Source of the DNA: Bradyrhizobium sp.
GTDB lineage: Bacteria > Pseudomonadota > Alphaproteobacteria > Rhizobiales > Xanthobacteraceae
Direction of reading: 5' to 3'
Assembly: GCA_028290305.1 (NCBI GenBank)
Contig: JAQGKC010000190.1
Coordinates: 1 to 11,241 of the forward strand
DNA: 11,241 bases
The translations under genes were made by a program, and so were the position numbers. Shown here piece after piece: positions 7,101 through 11,241 of the stretch (positions are counted from its first letter, which is position 1; each line of letters opens with the position of its first letter). The notes beneath the pieces are model-generated. The model saw only the letters and a program-made list of their open reading frames with translations. It had not been told where the DNA came from and made no database searches.

Positions 7101-7497
7101 CACGGTGTTCGTTTCCGTCCGCGAGATCGACAAGACCCGGATCCTCGATGCGGTGCGGCTGTTATTCTCGCTTGGCTTCAAGGTGATGGCCACATCGGGC
7201 ACCCAGCGTTTCCTCACCGATAATGGCGTACCGACCGAAAAAGTGAACAAGGTGCTGGAGGGACGGCCGCATATCGTCGACGCCATCATGAACGGCGACA
7301 TCCAGCTGGTTTTCAATACCACCGAAGGGCCACAGGCGCTGGCCGACAGCCGCTCGTTGCGGCGCGCTGCCCTCTTGCATAAAGTGCCATATTACACCAC
7401 TCTTTCGGGTGCCGTGGCGGCCGCACAGGGCATCCGCGCCTATCTGGGCGGGGACCTTGAGGTCCGCACCCTGCAGAGTTATTTTTCCGAAACCTGA
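4168..7497 (+). CDS. carB: Carbamoyl phosphate synthase large subunit
   Basis: A full-length CarB of 1109 residues. It makes carbamoyl phosphate from bicarbonate, ammonia tunnelled from the CarA glutaminase and two ATP, feeding arginine and pyrimidine synthesis in the cytoplasm. The internal duplication is plain. The carboxyphosphate half starts at [20 protein letters not shown] and carries the glycine-rich ATP loop FTMGGTGGG near residues 177-185. The carbamoyl-phosphate half starts near residue 571 ([19 protein letters not shown]) and carries [12 protein letters not shown] near 729-740. A C-terminal MGS-like allosteric domain begins near residue 981 with ATSGTQ and NTTEG elements that bind effectors such as UMP, IMP or ornithine in the family. 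The ATG at 4168 gives the usual MPKRTD N-terminus, although its ribosome-binding site is weak. carA is not in the window. Confidence 0.98.
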   Translation: MPKRTDISTILIIGAGPIVIGQACEFDYSGTQAVKTLKEEGYRIVLVNSNPATIMTDPELADATYIEPITPEIVAKIIEKERYVIPGGFALLPTMGGQTALNCALSLRRQGTLAKFDVEMIGATADAIDKAEDRGRFREAMTKIGLETPRSIQTKNLPDALRALDDIGLPAIIRPSFTMGGTGGGIAYTKHEFIEIVERGIDASPTDEILIEESVLGWKEFEMEVVRDKKDNCIIICSIENLDPMGVHTGDSITVAPALTLTDKEYQIMRDASLAVLREIGVETGGSNVQFGVNPADGRMVVIEMNPRVSRSSALASKATGFPIAKVAAKLAVGYTLDEIANDITGGATPASFEPTIDYVVTKIPRFAFEKFPGAATTLTTSMKSVGEVMAIGRTFQESLQKALRGLETGLTGLDEIEIEGLGRSDDKNAIRAALGTPTPDRLLQVAQAMRLGWSNDEIFTSCKIDPWFLAEMRGIVEMESRIKTNGLPANAFGMRTLKAMGFSDARLAVLGGTTEADVKARRRALGVRPVFKRIDTCAAEFASPTAYMYSTYESPFAGALADESAPSDKNKVIILGGGPNRIGQGIEFDYCCCHACFALHDAGYETIMINCNPETVSTDYDTADRLYFEPLTAEDVLEIIDTEKQNGTLHGVIVQFGGQTPLKLAHALEAADVPILGTSPDAIDLAEDRDRFKRVLDKLRLKQPKNGIAYSVEQARLVAADLGLPLVVRPSYVLGGRAMQIIREETQLSDYLLGTLPELVPGDVKARYPNDKTGQINTVLGTNPLLFDRYLSDAIEIDVDCLSDGKDTFIVGIMEHIEEAGIHSGDSACSLPPHSLDIRMISELERQTRELALGLDVVGLMNVQYAIKDGDIYVLEVNPRASRTVPFVAKVMGIPVAKIAARIMAGEKIADFNLKKRKLDHVGVKESVFPFARFPGVDTVLGPEMRSTGEVMGIDSSFEVAFAKSQLGGGTRVPRKGTVFVSVREIDKTRILDAVRLLFSLGFKVMATSGTQRFLTDNGVPTEKVNKVLEGRPHIVDAIMNGDIQLVFNTTEGPQALADSRSLRRAALLHKVPYYTTLSGAVAAAQGIRAYLGGDLEVRTLQSYFSET

Positions 7498-7504
7498 TCC
7501 TTGG

Positions 7505-7523
7505 GCCGGACTTTGCGTCCGGC
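7505..7523 (+). terminator. Hairpin just after carB
   Basis: GCCGGAC (7505-7511) and GTCCGGC (7517-7523) form a perfect 7-bp stem with loop TTTGC, starting 7 nt after the carB stop. No T-run follows, so it may be a 3' stabiliser or a weak or Rho-assisted end rather than a true intrinsic terminator. Confidence 0.4.
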
Positions 7524-7546
7524 AATCGATCGGCAATGAAGCCCAG

Positions 7547-7570
7547 CATGACTGGAACTCGCCAGTCATG
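7547..7570 (+). repeat. Perfect 9-bp stem-loop in the carB-greA gap
   Basis: CATGACTGG (7547-7555) and CCAGTCATG (7562-7570) pair perfectly around AACTCG. No T-run follows. GGAAC (7554-7558) at the loop is followed 17 nt later by GTT (7576-7578), giving a partial resemblance to an EcfG promoter with tGTT instead of cGTT, which could drive greA. A further small hairpin, GCGGA/TCCGC, lies at 7602-7615. Confidence 0.4.
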
Positions 7571-7638
7571 AGGGTGTTCTGTTTCGGCGTTTGTGCGTGC
7601 CGCGGATTGGTCCGCATAAAGTTGAAGGACGAAGACAG

Positions 7639-8115
7639 ATGATGGAAAAGGTACCAATGACCGCAGGCGGTTATGCCGCCCTTGAGGTTGAACTGAAGCA
7701 GCGCCAGTCGGTGGAGCGTCCGCGCATCATCGAGCATATCGCCGAGGCGCGCTCGCATGGCGACCTTTCGGAGAACGCGGAGTATCACGCCGCGAAGGAA
7801 GAGCAGTCCCACAATGAGGGTCGCATCGCCGAGCTGGAGGACAAGCTCGCGCGCGCCGATATTATCGACATCAGCAAGCTCTCCGGCGACACCATCAAGT
7901 TCGGCGCCACCGTCACGCTGGTCGACGAGGACACCGAGAAGAAAGCGGTGTGGCAGATCGTCGGCGAGCCGGAGGCCGATGCCAAGAAGGGCCGTATCTC
8001 CATCACCTCGCCGCTGGCGCGCGCGCTGATCGGCAAGAAAAAGGGTGCGTCGGTGGAAGTCGTCGCCCCCGGCGGCGCCAAGGCCTACGAGATCACCAAG
8101 GTCGAGTGGCGCTAG
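7639..8115 (+). CDS. greA: Transcription elongation factor GreA
   Basis: A 158-residue protein, the standard GreA length. It enters the RNA polymerase secondary channel and stimulates cleavage of backtracked transcripts. The N-terminal coiled coil carries the expected motif [17 protein letters not shown], with the tip acidic residues D and E that position the catalytic metal. A C-terminal FKBP-like domain follows ([19 protein letters not shown] to [17 protein letters not shown] and YEITKVEW). The start is ATG 7639, with AAGGA 9 nt upstream; the adjacent ATG at 7642 would shorten the protein by one residue. A longer frame to 7591 lacks support. It lies 141 bp after carB and may have its own promoter, as the gap is rich in hairpins. 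It ends before a strong terminator. Confidence 0.97.
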   Translation: MMEKVPMTAGGYAALEVELKQRQSVERPRIIEHIAEARSHGDLSENAEYHAAKEEQSHNEGRIAELEDKLARADIIDISKLSGDTIKFGATVTLVDEDTEKKAVWQIVGEPEADAKKGRISITSPLARALIGKKKGASVEVVAPGGAKAYEITKVEWR

Positions 8116-8131
8116 AATAACGTTGCTGAAT

Positions 8132-8178
8132 TTCGCAAGATAGCGAAGGCCGGGATATTTTCCCGGCCTCTTTCTTTT
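8132..8178 (+). terminator. greA intrinsic terminator
   Basis: A small hairpin TTCGC/GCGAA (8132-8147) runs directly into a perfect 9-bp stem AGGCCGGGA (8147-8155) with TCCCGGCCT (8161-8169), loop TATTT, followed by the pyrimidine tract CTTTCTTTT (8170-8178). This is a clear intrinsic terminator 30-60 nt after the greA stop. Confidence 0.88.
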
Positions 8179-8374
8179 GTGCAGTCATCGACAGCGGAAC
8201 GGTATTGAATCCGGCGTCAGTATCGTCAGTCATAACGGCCGCCGCCAACGATTGCCGGCGGCAAGATTCCCGTGTTGCCCTGCGAGATGCTGCGGATTTT
8301 CTGGCGCGATATGCTTTCCCTCAGGACCACGACGCGATACGAATTGGCGGGTCAAAACTTCGGGGGGATAAATC

Positions 8375-8770
8375 ATGAATGAAATGATGGCGGCATGGAC
8401 GCCGCGCGCTTTGAGTGTGCTGCGCATCATCACAGGCTTGATGATCATCGAGCATGGCATGGGAAAGATCATCGGCTTTCCCGTGGTCCCGGCCTACGCC
8501 GACGTCCAGCCTCTGTCCCTTATCGGCGCAGCAGGTCTAATCGAACTGATTGGCGGTGCGTTATTGATCCTCGGCCTGTGGACGCAGCCGGCGGCTTTCA
8601 TTGTCTCGGGTGAAATGGCGTTTGCCTATTTTATGGTTCACGCGCCGAAAAGCTTTTTCCCGCTGATCAACGGCGGCACGCTGGCCATCATGTACTGCTT
8701 TACCTGCCTCTATCTGTCGACCGCGGGCGCAGGGCCGTGGAGCGTCGATGCTGCGATGAAACGGGATTGA
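8375..8770 (+). CDS. DoxX-family membrane protein, first of tandem pair
   Basis: A 131-residue protein with four hydrophobic segments, the usual topology of DoxX/DUF417-type small inner-membrane proteins. Family signs are LRIITGLMIIEHGMGKI in helix 1, the PLSLIGAAGLIELIGGALLI-like helix 2 with its central Glu, GEMAFAYFMVHAP in helix 3, then NGG, helix 4 and a GPWSVD ending. DoxX proteins have been tied to thiosulfate oxidation and, in mycobacteria, to a redox complex with superoxide dismutase and a thiol oxidoreductase, but most have no proven role. A Cys-x-x-Cys (CFTC) sits in the last helix. The start has a GGGGGGAT ribosome-binding sequence. The second DoxX gene follows after 9 nt, so they are surely co-transcribed. 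Confidence 0.85.
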   Translation: MNEMMAAWTPRALSVLRIITGLMIIEHGMGKIIGFPVVPAYADVQPLSLIGAAGLIELIGGALLILGLWTQPAAFIVSGEMAFAYFMVHAPKSFFPLINGGTLAIMYCFTCLYLSTAGAGPWSVDAAMKRD

Positions 8771-8779
8771 GAGGCCACC

Positions 8780-9187
8780 ATGGAGAAGATCAATAAAACT
8801 CTTGCGGCCGGGCAACCCATGGTTCTCAGCATCTTCCGCATCATCACCGGCCTGCTGATGTTTCAGTACGGTGTGGCGAAGCTGCTGAAGTTTCCGACTG
8901 TACCGATTTTCGCCAAGGTCGAAGTGCTTTCGCTTTTCGGCGCCGCCGGCATGTTCGAACTGGTTTTCGGCGGACTGTTGATCCTCGGTCTGTTGACGCG
9001 CCTGGCAGCGTTCATCCTCGCGGGCGAAATGGCGTTCGCCTATTTCATCGAGCATTTCCCGAGAAGCTTCATTCCGTTGTTGAACGGGGGCAATCTCGCG
9101 ATCATGTTCTGCTTCGCCTGCCTCTTCCTGGCTTGCGCCGGCGGCGGCCCGTGGAGCCTTGATGCGATGATGCGCAAAAGCAATTGA
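8780..9187 (+). CDS. DoxX-family membrane protein, second of tandem pair
   Basis: A 135-residue paralogue of the preceding gene, aligning over its full length with roughly 60% identical residues by eye. It shares RIITGL, LSLxGAAG, LLILGL, GEMAFAYF, NGGxLAIM, CFxCL and GPWS. The four-helix topology and the helix-4 Cys-x-x-Cys (CFAC) are kept. GAGAGG overlaps the upstream stop and serves as ribosome-binding site for the ATG at 8780. The pair looks like a tandem duplication that has diverged, and the two proteins may form a heteromer; this is inference. The exact function is unknown. The gene is followed by a palindromic intergenic repeat rather than a standard terminator. Confidence 0.85.
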   Translation: MEKINKTLAAGQPMVLSIFRIITGLLMFQYGVAKLLKFPTVPIFAKVEVLSLFGAAGMFELVFGGLLILGLLTRLAAFILAGEMAFAYFIEHFPRSFIPLLNGGNLAIMFCFACLFLACAGGGPWSLDAMMRKSN

Positions 9188-9213
9188 TGGCGACGTCGCT
9201 TAAGGCGAACACC

Positions 9214-9310
9214 GTCATTCCGGGATGGTCCGAAGAACCATAACCGGAATCTCGAGATTCTCCGATGTGCAAGTGGCACATCGTAGTTCGACGCTTCGCG
9301 CCGCCCCGGA
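9214..9310 (+). repeat. Interspersed palindromic intergenic repeat (REP/RIME-like)
   Basis: This stretch opens with GTCATTCCGGGA and contains several perfect inverted repeats: ATGGT/ACCAT (9225-9241), the 14-bp palindrome GAATCTCGAGATTC (9247-9260) and GATGTGC/GCACATC (9264-9282). It ends in GCTTCGCGCCGCCCCGGA. From memory, elements with GTCATTCCGGG at one end, a central GGAATCTCGAGATTC and GCGCCCCGGA at the other occur in many copies in Bradyrhizobium and Rhodopseudomonas intergenic regions. No open frame is present. It sits between the doxX pair and the convergent lrp gene and could serve as a transcript boundary. Only one copy lies in the window, so its repeat nature rests on recall. Confidence 0.65.
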
Positions 9311-9318
9311 CGCGTAGG

Positions 9319-9798
9319 TCAGCCCGGCACCTTCAATTCAAGTGGCACCGCGGCCTCGTATTTCGAGTTGTGCAGCACCAGCGACGTCCTGACGTTGCGC
9401 ACATGCGGCGCCGCCGTCAGATGCGTGACGAAATCCTGAAACGTCGCCATGTCGGGCGCCACGCATTTCAGAATGAAGTCGACTTCGCCCGACAGCATCC
9501 AGCATTCCCGTACCAGCGGTTCGGCGCGCACGAACTCCTCGAACGCGCGCAGATCGGCGTCGGCCTGGCTCGACAGGTGTACCGAAGCGAACACCGTGAC
9601 GTCAAAACCGAGCCGGCGCGGATCCAGCAGTCCGCGATAACCCTGGATGTAGCCGGCTTCCTCGAGCGTTCGCACCCGGCGCAGGCAGGGGGGAGGCGAA
9701 ATGCCGACGCGCTTGGCCAGTTCCACATTGGTGATTCGGCCGTCGGCCTGGATTTCGCTGAGGATTTTGAGGTCGATTTCGTCAAGATTCTTCGACAC
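9319..9798 (-). CDS. Lrp/AsnC-family transcriptional regulator
   Basis: A 159-residue protein with standard Lrp/AsnC architecture. The N-terminal helix-turn-helix opens with LDEIDLKILSEIQADGR and continues NVELAKRVGIS (about residues 24-34), PPPCLRRVRTLEEAGYI. A C-terminal RAM/AsnC ligand-binding domain follows (VTVFASVHLS, VRECWMLSGEVDFILKCVAPD, HVRNVRTSLVL). Such proteins form dimers to octamers, wrap DNA and respond to amino acids or other small ligands; the effector here is unknown. The start is a GTG at 9798 with only a weak AGGA 11 nt upstream. The gene is divergent from trxB, and an AT-centred palindrome (9872-9888) in the shared gap is a candidate autoregulatory site. Confidence 0.92.
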   Translation of the reverse strand: MSKNLDEIDLKILSEIQADGRITNVELAKRVGISPPPCLRRVRTLEEAGYIQGYRGLLDPRRLGFDVTVFASVHLSSQADADLRAFEEFVRAEPLVRECWMLSGEVDFILKCVAPDMATFQDFVTHLTAAPHVRNVRTSLVLHNSKYEAAVPLELKVPG

Positions 9799-9871
9799 GC
9801 GGGTCCAGGTCCTGGGCTGACAATGCTTGCGGGGTGTATTGGCAACAGTCTTAGCGCAGCTGGTATGCCAT

Positions 9872-9888
9872 GCGCAATTTTATTGCGC
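9872..9888. promoter_or_regulatory. Candidate Lrp/AsnC operator between lrp and trxB
   Basis: GCGCAATTTTATTGCGC is a perfect palindrome with 7-bp arms around TTT. Its AT-rich centre and overall size resemble Lrp/AsnC-family binding sites. It lies 74 bp upstream of the lrp GTG and about 180 bp upstream of trxB. A second dyad, TTTTCCC/GGGAAAA (9903-9923), is 15 bp further on. Autoregulation is inferred from position and form. Confidence 0.45.
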
Positions 9889-9979
9889 GTGCGCTGCGCC
9901 ATTTTTCCCAACTTCGGGGAAAATTCGCCGATATGGATTGCAATTCTTGCATAGCTCGCCAGATATCCTAGACTTGGAT

Positions 9980-10057
9980 TTGACACTTTCAGCGCCGCCG
10001 CGATGCCTTTTCGGGCGCTTTCCGATCCAGCGCTGACCAAATTCCCTTAAGAGAGGG
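9980..10057 (+). promoter_or_regulatory. trxB upstream region: possible -35 and ribosome-binding site
   Basis: A consensus TTGACA is at 9980-9985, but the sequence 17 nt on is a poor -10 box. An alternative is TTGCAT (9947-9952) with TAGACT (9969-9974) at 16 nt. Which is used is unclear. The AGAGAGGG sequence at about 10050-10057, some 9 nt before the ATG at 10067, is a good ribosome-binding site and fixes the trxB start. Confidence 0.3.
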
Positions 10058-10066
10058 ATCTGACCT

Positions 10067-11032
10067 ATGCCTGCTCCCATCCACGCCAAGGTCGTCATCA
10101 TCGGTTCCGGCCCGGCTGGCTACACGGCCGCGATCTATGCGGCGCGCGCCATGCTGGACCCATTTCTGATCCAGGGCATCCAGCCCGGCGGCCAGCTCAC
10201 GATCACGACCGACGTGGAGAACTATCCGGGCTTCGCCGACGTCATCCAGGGCCCCTGGCTGATGGAGCAGATGCAGAAGCAGGCCGAGCATGTCGGCACC
10301 AAGATGGTCTTCGACCATGTTGTCACGGCCGACCTGTCGCAGCGCCCGTTCCGGCTGACCTGCGATTCCGGTCATGTCTACTTGGCCGATGCGCTGATCC
10401 TGGCCACCGGCGCCCAGGCGCGCTGGCTCGATCTGCCATCCGAACAGAAGTTCAAGGGCTATGGCGTCTCGGCATGTGCGACCTGCGACGGCTTCTTCTA
10501 TCGCAACAAGCACGTGATCGTAGTCGGCGGCGGTAACACCGCCGTCGAGGAGGCGCTGTTCCTGACCAATTTCGCCTCCCGGGTGACGGTCGTGCACCGG
10601 CGCGATCACTTCCGGGCCGAAAAGATCCTGCAGGATCGGCTGTTCAAGAATCCGAAGATCGACGTGGTGTGGGATTCGGCGCTGTCGGACGTGCGCGGCT
10701 CCGAGGACCCGTTCAAGGTCCGGGAAGCCGTGCTGACCCATGTGAAAACCGGCGCGTCGACCGTGATGCCGATCGACGGCATCTTCATCGCCATCGGCCA
10801 TTCGCCGGCCACTGAACTGGTGATCGGCCAGCTCGAGATGAAGCCGTCCGGCTACATCAAGACAGCCCCCTATTCGACCGTTACGTCGGTGCCGGGCGTA
10901 TTCGCGGCCGGCGACGTCACCGACGACATCTACCGTCAGGCGGTCACGGCCGCGGGCCAGGGCTGCATGGCCGCGCTCGAAGCCGAACGCTTTATCGCCG
11001 CGCATGAGATGCGCCGCGACGCCGCCGAATAA
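10067..11032 (+). CDS. trxB: Thioredoxin-disulfide reductase
   Basis: A 321-residue low-molecular-weight thioredoxin reductase. It passes electrons from NADPH through FAD and a redox disulfide to thioredoxin in the cytoplasm. The FAD-binding GSGPAGYTAA is at residues 13-22. The active site C137-A-T-C140 lies in SACATCDGFFY. The NADPH domain holds GGGNTAVEEA (154-163) and HRRDHFRA, and the C-terminal FAD motif GVFAAGDVTDD precedes RQAVTAAGQGCMAALEAE. All key residues are present and the length is normal for the family. It is divergent from the lrp gene and followed after 42 nt by a LysR-family gene on the same strand. No terminator is visible between them, so read-through into the LysR gene is possible. 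Confidence 0.96.
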   Translation: MPAPIHAKVVIIGSGPAGYTAAIYAARAMLDPFLIQGIQPGGQLTITTDVENYPGFADVIQGPWLMEQMQKQAEHVGTKMVFDHVVTADLSQRPFRLTCDSGHVYLADALILATGAQARWLDLPSEQKFKGYGVSACATCDGFFYRNKHVIVVGGGNTAVEEALFLTNFASRVTVVHRRDHFRAEKILQDRLFKNPKIDVVWDSALSDVRGSEDPFKVREAVLTHVKTGASTVMPIDGIFIAIGHSPATELVIGQLEMKPSGYIKTAPYSTVTSVPGVFAAGDVTDDIYRQAVTAAGQGCMAALEAERFIAAHEMRRDAAE

Positions 11033-11036
11033 CCGC

Positions 11037-11065
11037 CACCGCGCGCACCTTCACCGCGCGCACCT
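11037..11065 (+). repeat. Two 14-bp direct repeats before the LysR gene
   Basis: CACCGCGCGCACCT occurs at 11037-11050 and again at 11052-11065, separated by one T, in the 42-bp gap between trxB and the LysR gene. The second copy ends next to the ribosome-binding site GGAG. It is probably a small slippage duplication. Confidence 0.5.
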
Positions 11066-11074
11066 GGAGCGATC

Positions 11075-11241
11075 ATGGACTGGGACAAGCTGAAAGTGTT
11101 TCACGCGGCCGCGGAGGCCGGCAGCTTCACCCATGCGGGCGAGCAGCTTGGGCTGTCGCAGTCGGCGGTGTCGCGCCAGGTCAGCGCGCTCGAACAGGAA
11201 CTCGCGGTCTCGCTGTTTCATCGTCACGCACGCGGTCTCAT
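11075..11241 (+). CDS. LysR-family transcriptional regulator, N-terminal part (runs off window)
   Basis: The ATG at 11075, preceded by GGAG about 6 nt upstream, opens a frame that continues to the window end without a stop (55 codons). The peptide MDWDKLKVFHAAAEAGSFT, then HAGEQLGLSQSAVSRQVSALE and LAVSLFHRHARG, is a typical LysR winged helix-turn-helix with the conserved A-x-x-L-x-x-SQSAVSRQ recognition segment. The effector domain is outside the window, so target and ligand cannot be judged. It is co-directional with trxB. Confidence 0.93.
   Translation, partial: MDWDKLKVFHAAAEAGSFTHAGEQLGLSQSAVSRQVSALEQELAVSLFHRHARGL

Noticed and set aside
8196..8216. GGAAC at 8196-8200 as an EcfG promoter for the doxX pair
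   Set aside because: No GTT box occurs 16-18 nt downstream.
8177..8371. 64-codon frame between greA and the first doxX gene
   Set aside because: It starts inside or next to the greA terminator and has a composition without any recognisable feature. The interval more likely holds the doxX promoter, which I could not identify with confidence.
9265..9954. Plus-strand 229-codon frame across lrp
   Set aside because: It is antisense to the clear Lrp/AsnC gene and starts within the palindromic repeat; no domain is visible.
1..11241. CRISPR array, transposase, integrase, phage or toxin-antitoxin genes
   Set aside because: I looked for regularly spaced repeats, recombinase motifs and small paired genes and saw none. 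The only repeats are the short ones listed.

Overview
The window looks like chromosomal DNA of an alphaproteobacterium of the Bradyrhizobium/Rhodopseudomonas/Nitrobacter group. This rests on the GC-rich codon use, on proteins (CarB, GreA, Dps, TrxB, a DUF1254/DUF1214 protein) that resemble remembered family members from that group, on a GGAAC-N17-CGTT promoter of the alphaproteobacterial general stress sigma factor (EcfG/RpoE2) type, and on an interspersed palindromic repeat of a kind I associate with these genomes. The genus is inferred from memory, not from a search.

Layout. (1) 1-771: 3' part of a DUF1254/DUF1214 protein gene that begins outside the window. (2) 848-1375, minus strand: a Dps-type ferritin with a complete ferroxidase residue set and an EcfG-like promoter, convergent with the DUF1254 gene and divergent from a small SAM-dependent methyltransferase (1503-2198). 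(3) 2266-2342: a compact tRNA-like gene with perfect acceptor, D and T stems but an 8-nt anticodon loop. Its U73 and GCA triplet suggest a non-standard tRNA-Cys. (4) 2372-4015: an ArsR-family repressor divergent from an MFS exporter, with two near-identical inverted repeats framing the exporter promoter, which suggests an inducible efflux module. (5) 4168-7497: carB, complete, preceded only 28 nt upstream by an intrinsic-terminator hairpin that may be an attenuator. (6) 7639-8115: greA, with a hairpin-rich leader and a strong terminator. (7) 8375-9187: two tandem DoxX-family membrane protein genes, about 60% identical to each other. (8) about 9214-9310: the palindromic repeat. (9) 9319-9798, minus strand: an Lrp/AsnC regulator divergent from trxB (10067-11032), with an AT-centred palindrome between them. 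(10) 11075 to the window end: the start of a LysR-family regulator.

Most of the window is housekeeping (pyrimidine/arginine precursor synthesis, transcript elongation, thiol redox). Stress functions (Dps, thioredoxin reductase, possibly DoxX) and a small efflux cassette sit among these genes. I see no integrase, transposase, CRISPR array, phage gene or toxin-antitoxin pair. The most unusual items are the odd tRNA, the two-operator ArsR/MFS control region and the terminator-like hairpin in front of carB.
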